Below are positions 50,457 through 61,484 of a stretch of 64,000 bases of DNA, piece by piece. A program made the position numbers and the translations under genes. The notes below the pieces were generated by a model. That model had not been told where the DNA came from, made no database searches, and worked only from the letters and a program-made list of their open reading frames with translations. Source of the DNA: Syntrophomonas sp. (GTDB lineage Bacteria > Bacillota > Syntrophomonadia > Syntrophomonadales > Syntrophomonadaceae); assembly GCA_016841875.1 (NCBI GenBank), contig JAENYG010000006.1:62001-126000 (forward strand). Direction: 5' to 3'. Numbering within the stretch: position 1 is the first letter of the stretch; the number at the start of each line of letters is the position of its first letter.

Positions 50457-53077
50457 ATACCCTCTTTCTTGGTTTTTGCCTCTTCTACTTTGAATTTTTC
50501 TTTAGCGATAACTTCCTCGGGAGCCCTGGATAGGAAAGATTCATTCTGCAGCTTGGCTTCAGCCTTACTTAGATCAGACTGCACATTTTTAAGCTCTTTG
50601 TTCAGCCTGGCTATTTCCTTTTCGATATCAATGATACCTTCCAGGGGAACATATATTTCCATGAGCGAACTAACCGCTGAAACTGCTTGTTCTAGCTTTT
50701 TATCCAGTTGTTCAACTACATCCAATTTCCCTACATTAGCCATCTGGGCCAGGTAGGACTGATTGTTCATAAATACCTGCCGAAGACCAGGATCTGGTAT
50801 AAGCATGAGAACGTCAATGGGCGAACCTGGTGAGATATTGAATTCAGCCCTTATATTCCGGATAGACCGGATGGCATTCATTATCTGTTTCATGTTCTCT
50901 ACTGCTTCAGGCCATATCTTCGTTTCATCCATCCCTGGCCAAGTATCCATCATGATGCTCTGACTATGACCGGGCAGGTTCTGATAAATCTCCTCGGTAA
51001 TAAAAGGCATAAAAGGATGCAGGGTTCTTAATATAGTCTGCAGTACGTCATTCAATAGGTTTTGTACTACCAGTTTTTCACGTTCATCGCGGGGATTAAA
51101 CAACCGGGGTTTGGCAATTTCAATATACCAATCACAGAACTCGTCCCGGATAAATTCATATAGTTCTCGTGCGGCTTCACCCAGATCGTATTTGCGCAGA
51201 TGATCTGTAACCTCCTGCACCATGAGATTCAGCCGGGCCAAAATCCAGCAATCTACCAACTGCAGCTCTTCATCAGCTACATCGATCTTCTGGTAACCCT
51301 GCAGGTTCATCATGGCGAAGCGGGAAGCATTCCATATCTTATTGGCAAAGTTTCTGGTGTTCTCAACTTTCTCCCAGTTGAAACGCACATCATTACCCGG
51401 AGTAACTCCGGTGATCATAGAAAACCTCAATGTATCCGCACCATATTTATCTATTACTTCTATGGGATCTATTCCGTTTCCGAGTGACTTGCTCATCTTC
51501 CGACCCTGACCATCGAGAATCAAACCATGTATGTTTACATCGTAAAAAGGCACTCGGCCAGTTTGTTCAATACCTGAAAATATCATGCGTGCAACCCAGA
51601 AAAAGATGATATCCCTCCCGGTTACCAGTACGCTGGTAGGATAATAATATTCCATATCTTTAGTGGGATCCGGCCAGCCCAGGGTGGAGAAAGGCCACAA
51701 AGCACTGCTGAACCAGGTATCCAGAACATCCTCATCCTGTATCAGGCTGCTAGATTCACAAGCGCTGCATTTTTCCGGGTCCGTTCGGCTGCAGATTACT
51801 TCTCCACAATCCTGACAGTACCATACCGGTATACGATGTCCCCACCACAGCTGTCGTGATATACACCAGTCCCTAATATTTCCCATCCAGTTAATATAGA
51901 TCCTGGTAAACCTTTCGGGAACAAATCTTATCTCTCCATCTAATACTTTCTGTATTGCAGGTTCAGCCAGCGGTTTCATCTTCACAAACCACTGCATGGA
52001 TATCATAGGCTCGATTATAGTTGCACAGCGCTGGCATTGACCAACGGCATGACGGTGGTCGGTTATCTCCAGCAGCAATCCCTGCTTTTCCAGGTCTTGC
52101 ACTACCCTGGAGCGCGCTTCTTCTCTGGTCAATCCCTGATATAAACCGGCATTTTCGTTCATGTTACCATTATTATCCATAACCACGACCTGATCTAAAT
52201 TGTGCCTTAAGCCCATTTCAAAGTCATTAGGGTCATGAGCAGGAGTAACCTTAACCGCACCGGTACCAAATTCCTGGTCTACATAGCTGTCAGCAAATAT
52301 AGGAATCGCTCGATTCATCAATGGCAGTATTACCTTCTTCCCAATCAGATGACTATATCTCTCATCCTCAGGATGAACAGCAACTCCAGTATCACCCAGC
52401 ATAGTCTCCGGTCTAGTAGTTGCTACTACCAGGTATTCATCAGAATCTATGACCGGGTATTTGATATGCCACAGATGCCCATCATGATCTTCATGTTCCA
52501 CTTCGATGTCTGAAATGGCAGTGTGGCATTTGGGACACCAGTTGACTAAATAGTTGCCCCGGTATATTAATCCTTTTTCGTAAAGATTAACAAAAACTTC
52601 CCGTACCGCTTTAGAACAACCTTCATCCATAGTGAAGCGCTCTCTGCTCCAATCACAAGATGAGCCCAAGAGACTTAACTGATCGGTGATAGTATTTCCA
52701 TATAAATGCTTCCACTCCCAGACTTTCTCCAGAAACTGCTCTCTACCCAGATCATGTTTGCTTATTCCCTGCTGGGCCAATGATTCTTCTACCCTGGCCT
52801 GGGTAGCTATACCGGCATGATCAGTGCCCGGCAGCCAGAGGGTATTATAACCCTGCATCCTGTGCCAGCGAGTCAGGATATCCTGTATAGTATTGTCCAG
52901 AGCATGACCCAGATGCAGTGCTCCGGTTACGTTGGGTGGTGGCATTACAATAGAAAACATCTTTTTGCTATAATCAGGTTCCGGAGTAAAGTATCCATTA
53001 TCCTTCCAGTAATGGTACCATTTGCGCTCCACCTGATCCGGACTGTACACGGTGGGCAAATTATTGGCTGTACCCAT
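50423..53077 (-). CDS. valS: valyl-tRNA synthetase
   Basis: 884-residue class I synthetase. HIGH as HLGH at 55-58 in PPPNVTGALHLGH, KMSKS at 527-531, CP1 editing domain between, and a C-terminal coiled coil (about 815-880). Charges tRNA-Val and edits Thr. ATG after AAGGAGG. Unlike leuS, no T-box motif is seen upstream. Cotranscribed with folC. Confidence 0.97.
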   Translation of the reverse strand: MGTANNLPTVYSPDQVERKWYHYWKDNGYFTPEPDYSKKMFSIVMPPPNVTGALHLGHALDNTIQDILTRWHRMQGYNTLWLPGTDHAGIATQARVEESLAQQGISKHDLGREQFLEKVWEWKHLYGNTITDQLSLLGSSCDWSRERFTMDEGCSKAVREVFVNLYEKGLIYRGNYLVNWCPKCHTAISDIEVEHEDHDGHLWHIKYPVIDSDEYLVVATTRPETMLGDTGVAVHPEDERYSHLIGKKVILPLMNRAIPIFADSYVDQEFGTGAVKVTPAHDPNDFEMGLRHNLDQVVVMDNNGNMNENAGLYQGLTREEARSRVVQDLEKQGLLLEITDHRHAVGQCQRCATIIEPMISMQWFVKMKPLAEPAIQKVLDGEIRFVPERFTRIYINWMGNIRDWCISRQLWWGHRIPVWYCQDCGEVICSRTDPEKCSACESSSLIQDEDVLDTWFSSALWPFSTLGWPDPTKDMEYYYPTSVLVTGRDIIFFWVARMIFSGIEQTGRVPFYDVNIHGLILDGQGRKMSKSLGNGIDPIEVIDKYGADTLRFSMITGVTPGNDVRFNWEKVENTRNFANKIWNASRFAMMNLQGYQKIDVADEELQLVDCWILARLNLMVQEVTDHLRKYDLGEAARELYEFIRDEFCDWYIEIAKPRLFNPRDEREKLVVQNLLNDVLQTILRTLHPFMPFITEEIYQNLPGHSQSIMMDTWPGMDETKIWPEAVENMKQIMNAIRSIRNIRAEFNISPGSPIDVLMLIPDPGLRQVFMNNQSYLAQMANVGKLDVVEQLDKKLEQAVSAVSSLMEIYVPLEGIIDIEKEIARLNKELKNVQSDLSKAEAKLQNESFLSRAPEEVIAKEKFKVEEAKTKKEGILQRLRIFSEQ

Positions 53078-53405
53078 CTAGATAACCTCCTTGTAGTATC
53101 TATCCATAAGTAGTAATTAATGTCTGCTTATACATTCTAAATTGTACTTAAATTTTGCCTTGTTTTGCAAGTAATATGAAGATTATTACCGATAATTAAA
53201 TATTTTAAGTATATTTCAATCTTTAGTCCAGTTTATCCATAGAATTTCACTGCCATTCTTGATAGTAAATTGCCCAAAAAAGCAAAGGCAATGGATATTG
53301 TACCTGAAGATTAATCTCTTTTTCGAGGGATTGGCTGTATTTTAACCTTAAATTGTAGTAACCTTTGTTTATAGAACACTAGAAACAAAGGTTATAGGGG
53401 GAATA
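53078..53405. other. divergent promoter region between valS and SEC-C gene
   Basis: About 330 AT-rich bases. It holds no T-box motif and no gene. An 11-base inverted repeat lies at its right end, listed separately. Confidence 0.6.
53360..53393 (+). promoter_or_regulatory. inverted repeat in front of the SEC-C gene
   Basis: AACCTTTGTTT pairs perfectly with AAACAAAGGTT around 12 bases, two bases before the ribosome site AGGGGG. It could be an operator or a leader hairpin affecting translation. Confidence 0.4.
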
Positions 53406-54677
53406 ATGAAATTGACCAGGAAGCTTAAATTAGGTCGCAACGACCCATGTCCGTGCGGCAGCGGCAAAAAATACAAAAATTGCTGCGGACTGATGAGTGA
53501 TATCACACCTTCATTCGATGATCCCTTCGCCCATTACAACCAGCTGGCAATATCGACCAAGCTAAAACTGGATCGTTTTTTTTCAGCTGATTTAAAGAGA
53601 CACCGTCAGGCAGTTAAATCACGTTTCACCAGGTTCAGCGTAAGTAAGAGTATCAGGCCGGAGCACGAATCGATTTTTTCGGATTGGTTGTGGTTCGATC
53701 TTGAGGACGATGAAAATGTAAGTATGGCCGGAATATATTTAGCTGAAAATCAAGATTATATGGAACTTCCGCTGCGCGAGTACTTAAAAGCCCTGGATGA
53801 TTCTTATCTGTCTGTATATCGCATAACCGGCTCTGAGGGAGTTTTACTGGATGTCACAGATATTTTTCTTGATACCAGCCATCAAGTGATAATAAAAGAG
53901 CCCCTGACTCTAAAGGAAGAAGACCCGCAAATGCTGCTGCTGGCTAGAATGGTTAGCTTGCCCCAAGCCACCCTTTTTTCCGGTATGGTTTTAATGTTGG
54001 AAAACAATCTTTTACAGGAAGAGTTTATCAAAGAGCATCTAGATTATCTTAAAGATTTATACCAGGAAGAGATTCCCCATATACTGAAAAAGTACGGAGA
54101 AATTATTTACGGCATATTTGACCATGCGGGCCAGAAAATGCTGGTCAACTTAAACGATATGCGCATTAGGCTTATAAATGAAAGTGAAAGAGAGCTGCTG
54201 CTGGAAAAATTGTTAACAGAGCAGGATTATGTCCTGCAGCATAAGACCGCAGGTTTATCCTGGTTCAAAGCAGCCGCAGAGATAGCCGGTTATTCCCGAG
54301 TAATCGTGGGAGACGATTTAGTTTTGAGCTGTTCGGATGTGCTGGAAGATGTGATAAAACATTCCAACTTTATTGACTCCATATTACCTGGTAAACCGGT
54401 ACAGGTCATTAACAGCCTGATGTTGCAGACTCCCCCTGACCCCAAGTATACATGGCTGTGGTTCATAGTGTTAAAAGACCGGGAAAGCGAAAAATGGCTC
54501 AATACTCCGCACCTGGAATTAAATGCCAAAACTCCCCAGGAAGTTTTAATGGAAGACGGAGGAGCAGAAAAAATCATAGCTATGCTGGATGATTATATGT
54601 CATCTATCGTAATAGCCGAAGAAAAAGAAGTAGTGGAGTATATTAAACTGAGGTGCCAGTCATTATTGCCGGAGTAG
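53406..54677 (+). CDS. SEC-C motif protein of unknown function
   Basis: 423 residues. An N-terminal SEC-C zinc motif [19 protein letters not shown] (10-28) like that at the end of SecA, followed by about 390 residues with no recognised domain: mixed alpha/beta, acidic. SEC-C proteins often bind zinc and ribosomes or SecB. It may be a translation- or export-linked factor. Monocistronic. Starts at ATG 53406 after AGGGGGAAT. Confidence 0.8.
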   Translation: MKLTRKLKLGRNDPCPCGSGKKYKNCCGLMSDITPSFDDPFAHYNQLAISTKLKLDRFFSADLKRHRQAVKSRFTRFSVSKSIRPEHESIFSDWLWFDLEDDENVSMAGIYLAENQDYMELPLREYLKALDDSYLSVYRITGSEGVLLDVTDIFLDTSHQVIIKEPLTLKEEDPQMLLLARMVSLPQATLFSGMVLMLENNLLQEEFIKEHLDYLKDLYQEEIPHILKKYGEIIYGIFDHAGQKMLVNLNDMRIRLINESERELLLEKLLTEQDYVLQHKTAGLSWFKAAAEIAGYSRVIVGDDLVLSCSDVLEDVIKHSNFIDSILPGKPVQVINSLMLQTPPDPKYTWLWFIVLKDRESEKWLNTPHLELNAKTPQEVLMEDGGAEKIIAMLDDYMSSIVIAEEKEVVEYIKLRCQSLLPE

Positions 54678-54694
54678 GTTTCAAACCTGCTCCG
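54670..54694 (+). terminator. terminator of the SEC-C gene
   Basis: CGGAGTAGGTTT pairs with AAACCTGCTCCG with one G-U. The stop codon lies in the left arm. The palindromic repeat begins exactly at its end. Confidence 0.65.
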
Positions 54695-54905
54695 CAGACC
54701 GATGACAGAAGCCCCCTTTGGGGATTACCCCGTACCGGGGCAACTGATGGATTGTAAGCAATAACACCTATAAAGGTACTTCGCAAGGGCTCACAAGTGA
54801 TAAAGAAGCCCGCTCAAACAACAACGTACTCAGCTCATATATGAAGGGCAAATAAAAGGCTTTAAGCAGATGATTCCTCTATCCGATGGGGGTCATCTTT
54901 TTGAC
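54694..54905 (+). repeat. palindromic repeat element, diverged copy
   Basis: Starts CAGACCGATGACAG as at 3863. Its centre GGGCTCACAAGTGATAAAG then AAGCCCGCTCAAAC matches the 61.2-kb copy. It ends near GTCATCTTTTTGACTTCGTC, the usual mini-hairpin region. A GC-rich CCCCGTACCGGGG hairpin is inserted. More degenerate than the other copies; only one terminator copy remains. Confidence 0.6.
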
Positions 54906-54920
54906 TTCGTCTATAATCTG

Positions 54921-55532
54921 TTATTGTTCTTCAGGTCTAACTGATTCATACTTTAGAATTTCCTGCAGGGCTTCGTTAATTTCATCTACCCCTTCACCGG
55001 TCTCCGCTGAAAAACAAATAGGCAGCTGTTCCGGTGGAACCTTTAATTCTCTTCGTATTACTGCCAGGTGTTTAGCCCTGGCCCCCCGGGATATTTTATC
55101 GGCTTTTGTAGCTACTAGCAGAACCGGTATTTCGTGATGACTGAGCCAGTCCTTCATCATTATATCGTCACTGCTGGGAGGGTGTCTTATATCAAGGATC
55201 TGCAGAACGCCCTTTAATTGCTGGCGCTGGCTTAAATAGGATTCAATCATCTTCCCCCATTTAGCTCTTTCCAGCTTGGATACTTTGGCATACCCGTAGC
55301 CAGGCAAATCTACCATATGCCATTCATCATTGAGCAGGTAGTAATTTATGGTCCTGGTCTTGCCCGGCGTAGAACTGGACTTGGCTAGTTTTTTACGGTT
55401 TACTAATTTATTGATTAAAGAAGATTTGCCTACATTGGATCTTCCCACCAATGCGATCTCAGGTAAGTCCCCTTCTGGAAGCTGTTTAATGTCTACAAAT
55501 ACTCCTTTGAATTCCGCGTTCTTTATCTTCAT
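54921..55532 (-). CDS. engB: ribosome-assembly GTPase EngB/YsxC
   Basis: 203 residues. G1 GRSNVGKS at 30-37, G3 DLPGYGYA, G4 TKADK. Acts late in 50S assembly. Classic neighbour of lonA, here separated by a threonine aldolase gene. Confidence 0.96.
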   Translation of the reverse strand: MKIKNAEFKGVFVDIKQLPEGDLPEIALVGRSNVGKSSLINKLVNRKKLAKSSSTPGKTRTINYYLLNDEWHMVDLPGYGYAKVSKLERAKWGKMIESYLSQRQQLKGVLQILDIRHPPSSDDIMMKDWLSHHEIPVLLVATKADKISRGARAKHLAVIRRELKVPPEQLPICFSAETGEGVDEINEALQEILKYESVRPEEQ

Positions 55533-55609
55533 TTTTATCCAATCCCTATTTCATTTTCGATTTCCCGTTACCATCTTTCTACATGTGAAATTCAGATTCA
55601 AAATATATC

Positions 55610-56638
55610 TCAAGCAATGATACTTTTAATGCTTTCCACTACATAATATATATCTTCACGGGTTACTCCTTGATTTGTTACTAATCGCATCATGCCATCT
55701 TCTGCACCATTAACTTTTATTCCTTTTTCCAACATTCTGCCAATGAATTTATCTTCCTCTACATCAAAGCTGCTCATATCAAAAAATACCATGTTTATAT
55801 GTATATCAGCGAGATCGATTTTAATGCCCTCGATACTGGCCAGTTCCTTGCCCAGCACCTGGGCATTATCATGATCTTCTGCCAATCGATAACGCATCTT
55901 TTCAAGAGCTACTAATCCGGCACCGGCTAATATTCCAGCCTGTCTTAATCCACCTCCCATTAGTTTGCGGCCTTTCCTGGCCTTTTCTATAAAATTACTG
56001 TTTCCGGCTAGTATAGACCCTACCGGGGCACATAATCCTTTAGACAGGCAGAACATTACAGAATCACAATTAACTGCCAATTCAGCAGCATCTACCCCCA
56101 GGTATAATGCAGCATTAAAAATCCTGGCCCCATCGAGATGTACCGGTAAACCATGCTTACTGGCGATACTATATATCTCCTGCATATATTCCAGCGAGCC
56201 CACCATGCCATTTGAATGAGCATTTTCAATACAAATCAACCCTGTGCTTGGATAATGTACATCATCCTGGTTACGAATACTTTTATCTACCGCTGCTGTA
56301 TCCATCATCCCCCTGGAATCCTGCAAAGTTCTTAACTGCACCCCGGCTATGACCGAAGATGCTCCCACCTCGTGCTGAACTATGTGGCAACGATCCCCAA
56401 GGATTATTTCATCACCGCGTTGACAATGGGTCAGAAGCGCCAGTTGATTCCCAAATGTTCCACTGGGAACGAATAACGCCGCCTCTTTGCCTAATAATGC
56501 CGCGGCATATTCTTCCAGTCTTTTCATGGTAGGATCTTCCCGGTATACATCATCACCTACTATGGCATTGTATATCGCCTCACGCATCTCCTGGGTAGGT
56601 TGGGTTACAGTATCACTTCTTAAATCGATATGTTTCAT
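55610..56638 (-). CDS. low-specificity L-threonine aldolase
   Basis: 342 residues, fold-type I PLP enzyme cleaving threonine to glycine and acetaldehyde. PLP lysine K200 in CLSKGLCAPVGS, HLDGAR at 167-172, and HIVQHEVGAS. Also beta-eliminating lyase-like. Inserted between lonA and engB; AAGGGG nine bases before the ATG. Could be called ltaE. Confidence 0.92.
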   Translation of the reverse strand: MKHIDLRSDTVTQPTQEMREAIYNAIVGDDVYREDPTMKRLEEYAAALLGKEAALFVPSGTFGNQLALLTHCQRGDEIILGDRCHIVQHEVGASSVIAGVQLRTLQDSRGMMDTAAVDKSIRNQDDVHYPSTGLICIENAHSNGMVGSLEYMQEIYSIASKHGLPVHLDGARIFNAALYLGVDAAELAVNCDSVMFCLSKGLCAPVGSILAGNSNFIEKARKGRKLMGGGLRQAGILAGAGLVALEKMRYRLAEDHDNAQVLGKELASIEGIKIDLADIHINMVFFDMSSFDVEEDKFIGRMLEKGIKVNGAEDGMMRLVTNQGVTREDIYYVVESIKSIIA

Positions 56639-56724
56639 AGAACTAATCCCCTTTTAACCAGTATAATTAAACAAGCAGGATATACCTGCCCGTTTTCTTG
56701 TCTAGTCAATTTGCTCTTACCTTC

Positions 56725-59067
56725 TTAGTTTAGAGGGATATCTGCTTTTTCCATCGTCATTGCTAATACTTGATCCATATGAGACACCAGTTGGAAATTC
56801 ATTTTTTTCCTGACCTGCGCAGGTATCTCCTGGATGTCCTTTTTATTATCCTCGGGTAATAAGATGGTCTTAATCCCAGCCCGGTGAGCTGCCAGTACTT
56901 TTTCTTTTACGCCCCCAATGGGAAGAACCCGACCCCTTAAGGTAATCTCTCCGGTCATAGCTATATCGCTTCTAACCGGTCTGCCTGACAAAGCTGATGC
57001 CAGTGCACTGGCTATAGTTATCCCCGCTGATGGACCATCTTTGGGAATGGCTCCTTCCGGCACATGCAGATGTATATCGTTGTCATCCAGGGTCTCCTGA
57101 GCAATGCCCAGCTCTCCCGCTCTGGATCTTACATAAGTTAAGGCCGCCCGGGCTGATTCTTTCATAACATCCCCCAGTTTCCCGGTTAGAATCAACTTAC
57201 CCTGACCTTTGTACAGCGCTACCTCAATAGCCAGTATATCTCCCCCGGTCTCAGTCCAGGCCAGGCCTGTAGCTACCCCCACCTGATTCTCGGTTTCTGC
57301 GACACCAAAGCGGTAACGTTCTTTACCAAGATAGCGTGCCACTACACTGGCAGTTACATTAACATGAACATTTTTGTCCTCCACTACCTGACGGGCTACT
57401 TTGCGGCACATTGAGGCTATTTCTCTTTCCAGGTTTCTTACTCCTGCTTCACGGGTGTAGTTACGAATTATCTTCCTTATGGCACCCTCAGAAAAGCTTA
57501 TATTTTTTCCCTTTAATCCATGTTCATCCACCTGCTTGGGAACCAGATAGCCCATAGCGATATGAACCTTATCTTCTTCGGTATAGCTGGTGATTTCAAT
57601 TAATTCCATTCTATCCAGTAAGGGACGGGGAATGTTATAAGCTGAATTGGCAGTGGTTATAAACATCACCTTGGATAGATCGAAGGGTATTTCCAGATAA
57701 TGATCACTAAACGAAAAATTCTGCTCTGGATCAAGAACTTCCAACAGTGCGGAAGCCGGATCTCCGCGAAAATCCATAGTCATTTTATCAATTTCATCGA
57801 GTAAGAAAACCGGATTCTTAGAACCAGCCTGTTTCATCCCCTGCAGTACTCGACCCGGCATAGAACCCACATAGGTCCTGCGATGGCCTCGAATTTCTGC
57901 TTCATCACGTATTCCACCCAGTGACATACGCACAAATTTGCGTCCTAATGATCTGGCAATTGATTTACCCAGAGATGTTTTACCGACCCCGGGGGGCCCT
58001 ACCAGGCACAGGATGGGTCCTTTCATCTTCTTAGCCAGCTTACGGATGGCAAGGTATTCTAAAATCCTTTCTTTCGGTTTTTCCAGCCCGTAGTGGTCCT
58101 CTTCCAGTATTCTCTCAGCCACTTTCAAATCAAGCCTATCCTTGGTTTCGCTTGACCAGGGCAGCGATAGCATCCAGTCCAAATAGTTACGGACCACAAC
58201 TGCTTCAGCTACCATAGGAGGCATCTTTTCCAGCCTTTCCAATTCTTTATAAGCTTTTTCGTGAGCATCCTTGGGCAGTTTGGCCTCTTCTATACGTCCC
58301 TTGAGTTCTTCAACTTCAGCAGTTCGCTCGTCTTTTTCTCCCAGTTCCTTCTGTATAGCTTTCATCTGCTCGCGCAGATAATATTCCTTCTGGGTCTTTT
58401 CCATCTGTTTGCGTACCCGGATGTTTATCTTTCGTTCAAGTTCCAGTACTTCCATTTCTTTGGCTAGAATATCACACATATATTCAAGTCTTTTAGATGT
58501 ATCACGCGCTTCTAGTATTTTTTGTTTCTCATTGATCCTTAAGGAAAGATGAGAAGCCACCACGTCAGCCAATCTACCCGGCTCTTCTATAGCTACTACT
58601 GATACCACCGTTTCCGGGGGTATCTTTTTACTGACCCGAACATACTGCTCAAACTGTGATACCAGGGTTCTCATCAAAGCCTCCAGTTCAGCTGGTTTAT
58701 GCTTTGGATCATCCTCATATTCTTCGATTTCAACCACAATATAAGGGTCATGAGTTACATAGCTGCGTACTTCTGCACGGTGCAGGCCCTCAACCAGAAC
58801 CCGCATGGTACCGCCAGGCATTTTTAATATCTGCCTGATTTCAGCTACCGTCCCCACATGGTAAATATCTGCTTCTTCCGGGTCATCATCTTGAGCCTCC
58901 TTTTGGGTGGCCAGAAAAATCTCCTTACTTTCCAACATAGCTTCTTCTATTGCATTTATTGATTTTTTCCTGCCCACATCAAGATGAATAACAGTATATG
59001 GAAAAACCAGCATTCCCCTCAAAGGGAGCATAGGTATTACTCTAAATGTGTCATTATTTGACTGCAA
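56725..59067 (-). CDS. lon: ATP-dependent protease LonA
   Basis: 780 residues: N-terminal substrate domain, coiled coil, AAA+ with [13 protein letters not shown], and the Ser-Lys protease domain with KDGPSAGIT. Degrades misfolded and regulatory proteins. I start at TTG 59067, eight bases after GGGAGG; the frame opens 16 codons earlier with no ribosome site. Confidence 0.96.
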   Translation of the reverse strand: MQSNNDTFRVIPMLPLRGMLVFPYTVIHLDVGRKKSINAIEEAMLESKEIFLATQKEAQDDDPEEADIYHVGTVAEIRQILKMPGGTMRVLVEGLHRAEVRSYVTHDPYIVVEIEEYEDDPKHKPAELEALMRTLVSQFEQYVRVSKKIPPETVVSVVAIEEPGRLADVVASHLSLRINEKQKILEARDTSKRLEYMCDILAKEMEVLELERKINIRVRKQMEKTQKEYYLREQMKAIQKELGEKDERTAEVEELKGRIEEAKLPKDAHEKAYKELERLEKMPPMVAEAVVVRNYLDWMLSLPWSSETKDRLDLKVAERILEEDHYGLEKPKERILEYLAIRKLAKKMKGPILCLVGPPGVGKTSLGKSIARSLGRKFVRMSLGGIRDEAEIRGHRRTYVGSMPGRVLQGMKQAGSKNPVFLLDEIDKMTMDFRGDPASALLEVLDPEQNFSFSDHYLEIPFDLSKVMFITTANSAYNIPRPLLDRMELIEITSYTEEDKVHIAMGYLVPKQVDEHGLKGKNISFSEGAIRKIIRNYTREAGVRNLEREIASMCRKVARQVVEDKNVHVNVTASVVARYLGKERYRFGVAETENQVGVATGLAWTETGGDILAIEVALYKGQGKLILTGKLGDVMKESARAALTYVRSRAGELGIAQETLDDNDIHLHVPEGAIPKDGPSAGITIASALASALSGRPVRSDIAMTGEITLRGRVLPIGGVKEKVLAAHRAGIKTILLPEDNKKDIQEIPAQVRKKMNFQLVSHMDQVLAMTMEKADIPLN

Positions 59068-59222
59068 AAAAACACCTCCCAGGCAAATTAATTCTACTAT
59101 ATGACTGACACTCAAGCAAGTTTAGGATTACAGTCATCAGCAAATACTTTTCTATTATGCTGGCTGCTGGTATTATGTGATATCAAATTATATTACTGAT
59201 TATATAATATGTGTCAACCTTA

Positions 59223-60848
59223 TTAAACAAATGCCCTTTCCAGCACCTCTTTCAAATCATTTACGGGAATAACTTCGATATCGGAAAGATTTTCGAATAT
59301 ATTTAACCAGTTATCACTGGGAATGATTATTTGCTTAATTCCCGCCTTCCTGGCCGCATCAACTTTACTCATCACTCCCCCTACCGGTTTCACCTGGCCA
59401 TGAACTGATATTTCCCCGGTCATGGCCAGTAAGTTATAAACTGCCTGATTAGTAATAGCAGAATATATAGCGGTAGCGATGCTTACTCCTGCCGATGGAC
59501 CATCTACCGGGGTTCCTCCCGGGAAGTTGAGGTGCAGATCGTAATCAGATATTTTGAGTCCATACTCGGAACGTAATACGGTAAGAACATTTTCCACCGC
59601 ACCCCGGGCCATACTTTTACGGGTTAATTTTCTTCCCTCGGTTCCTACTTCTTCCTGATCAATAACCCCGGTTACAATCCAACTGCCGGTGCCTTTATCG
59701 ACCGGAATTGCTTTAGCTTCAACTTCGATCAGCATTCCCACATTGGCCCCGTATACCGCTAGACCGTTTACAACTCCTACAGCCGGGTTTTCTTTAGGTC
59801 GAACTTCGGCCCGAGGCGAAAAACGGCCATTATTTAAAACCTTTTCTATTGTTTCCAGGGTTATCCGGGACGAATGCTCCACCTGGGCAATTCCTGCCGC
59901 CAATTGTACGATGTTGACAGCTTCACGACCATTCCCAGCATATTTCACTATCTCATTAACCGCATCTTCAAATACCTCTATGCCAACCTTGTTGATTGCA
60001 TTTATCACAATTGATTTTATGTCCTCTTTATCCAGGGGTTTAAAAAACACCTCCATACACCTGGAACGAAGCGGGGGAGATAGTTCGTTCGGCATCCTGG
60101 TAGTAGCTCCTACCAATCGAAAATCAGCCGGCAGACCATTTTGAAATATATCGTGTATATGACCCGGAATATTTTTATCATTTTCGCTATAATAGGCACT
60201 CTCCAGCAGAACTTTTCGATCCTCCAGTACTTTTAACAGTTTATTCATCTGCATGGGATGCAGTTCGCCGATTTCGTCAACAAACAATACCCCTCCATGT
60301 GCTTTGGTGCATGCACCTGGTTTGGGTTGAGGTATCCCTGCCGATCCCATGGACCCTGCTCCCTGGTAAATAGGATCGTGTACCGACCCAATCAAAGGAT
60401 CAGCAATATTTCTTTCATCAAAACGGGAGATAGATGCGTCAATTTCCACAAATTTGGCGTCTTTGTTAAAGGGTGACATTTCCACCCGCCTGGCCTCTTC
60501 CAGAACTAATCTGGCCGCCGCGGTTTTCCCAACCCCGGGAGGACCATAGATTATGACATGCTGAGGATTGGGCCCGCACAGAGCAGCACGGAGCAGGTCC
60601 ACCCCCTCCTCCTGCCCGATGACATCCTTCATGTCTGCAGGACGAGTCAGACTGGACAAAGGTTCGGTAAGCCTAACATTACGCATTTCTTTTAATTTAC
60701 CGTTTTCTTTCTCAGACTCCCTTACCAGGCCATGTTTTTTAGTCTGCTGGTTCTTTAAGAGATTCCAAAAATAAACCCCTATTACTATTGCAAAAAATAA
60801 TTGTACCATATACAAGATAGGACCATAATTCATGAATATATTGTTCAT
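59223..60848 (-). CDS. lonB: ATP-dependent protease LonB (membrane-anchored type)
   Basis: 541 residues. One N-terminal membrane helix (YMVQLFFAIVIGVYFW), an AAA+ domain ([13 protein letters not shown]) and a Lon-type protease domain (VDGPSAGVSIATAI). In Bacillus, LonB is forespore-specific. I start at ATG 60848 with AAAGGA nine bases upstream. Between lonA and clpX, as in Bacillus. Confidence 0.95.
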   Translation of the reverse strand: MNNIFMNYGPILYMVQLFFAIVIGVYFWNLLKNQQTKKHGLVRESEKENGKLKEMRNVRLTEPLSSLTRPADMKDVIGQEEGVDLLRAALCGPNPQHVIIYGPPGVGKTAAARLVLEEARRVEMSPFNKDAKFVEIDASISRFDERNIADPLIGSVHDPIYQGAGSMGSAGIPQPKPGACTKAHGGVLFVDEIGELHPMQMNKLLKVLEDRKVLLESAYYSENDKNIPGHIHDIFQNGLPADFRLVGATTRMPNELSPPLRSRCMEVFFKPLDKEDIKSIVINAINKVGIEVFEDAVNEIVKYAGNGREAVNIVQLAAGIAQVEHSSRITLETIEKVLNNGRFSPRAEVRPKENPAVGVVNGLAVYGANVGMLIEVEAKAIPVDKGTGSWIVTGVIDQEEVGTEGRKLTRKSMARGAVENVLTVLRSEYGLKISDYDLHLNFPGGTPVDGPSAGVSIATAIYSAITNQAVYNLLAMTGEISVHGQVKPVGGVMSKVDAARKAGIKQIIIPSDNWLNIFENLSDIEVIPVNDLKEVLERAFV

Positions 60849-61082
60849 GTACTCTTTCCTTTCTCTGCAGGTTGGTTCCGGCAGCAAACCGCCGCTGTAG
60901 GCAGAGGGTACCAACTATAAATACAGCTAGGTTTATATTCTACCCCATTTTAAGCGGCTCTATTGTTATGGACCCGATAGGATTTTCTAAATCTCATATG
61001 AGATGACGTTTATGAGAATTATAGACTATTGATTATATTATTCCCTGCAAAGTCAGTTGAATAAGGTAAAATGAGCAGTAAA

Positions 61083-61106
61083 AAAAGGCAGTTTTCACTG
61101 CCTTTT
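61083..61106 (-). terminator. terminator hairpin, distal copy
   Basis: AAAAGGCAG pairs with CTGCCTTTT, loop TTTTCA. Same hairpin as at 61485-61510. Confidence 0.65.
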
Positions 61107-61107
61107 C

Positions 61108-61307
61108 CAGACTAATGACAACGGCGAATATCTGCGTTATTTCAAAGAGCCCTTTACAGGACTACAATTTGAGGTTCGACCAGGCTCACAAAAAATAAAG
61201 AAGCCCGCTCAATCATCGTACTTAGGTACGATTCAATCCTGGTCTCTTTTCATGCCTTGATCTTCACCGTTGTCATCGGTCTGACATCTTGCCGACTTCG
61301 TCGGCAA
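61108..61307 (+). repeat. palindromic repeat element, full-length copy
   Basis: Core 61108-61283 has termini CAGACTAATGACAACGG and CCGTTGTCATCGGTCTG. The mini-hairpin TTGCCGAC/GTCGGCAA (61289-61307) follows. It matches the reverse complement of the 3.9-kb copy along its length. Confidence 0.75.
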
Positions 61308-61312
61308 TATAC

Positions 61313-61336
61313 AAAAGCCACTTTTCACTGCCTTTT
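61313..61336 (-). terminator. terminator hairpin, middle degenerate copy
   Basis: AAAAGCCACTTTTCACTGCC then TTTT: a mutated duplicate of the flanking hairpins; the stem is interrupted. Confidence 0.4.
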
Positions 61337-61337
61337 C

Positions 61338-61484
61338 CAGACCTATGTCAACAGCGAATATCTGCGTTATTTCAAAGAGACCACTCAATCATCGTACTTA
61401 GGTACGATTCAATCCTGGTCTCTTTTCATGCCTTGATCTTCACTGTTCTCATAGGTCTGACATATTGCCTTTGTCGGCAATATG
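61338..61484 (+). repeat. palindromic repeat element, internally deleted copy
   Basis: Core 61338-61459 with termini CAGACCTATG and CATAGGTCTG. It lacks about 55 internal bases (the GAAGCCCGC...CCCTTTAC part) of the preceding copy. Terminal changes are paired: ACAG/CTGT here versus ACGG/CCGT in 61108-61283. Mini-hairpin CATATTGCC/GGCAATATG at 61461-61484. Confidence 0.75.

Noticed and set aside
53078-53405. T-box leader for valS
   Set aside because: No GGTGGTACCGCG motif or specifier stem on the minus strand.
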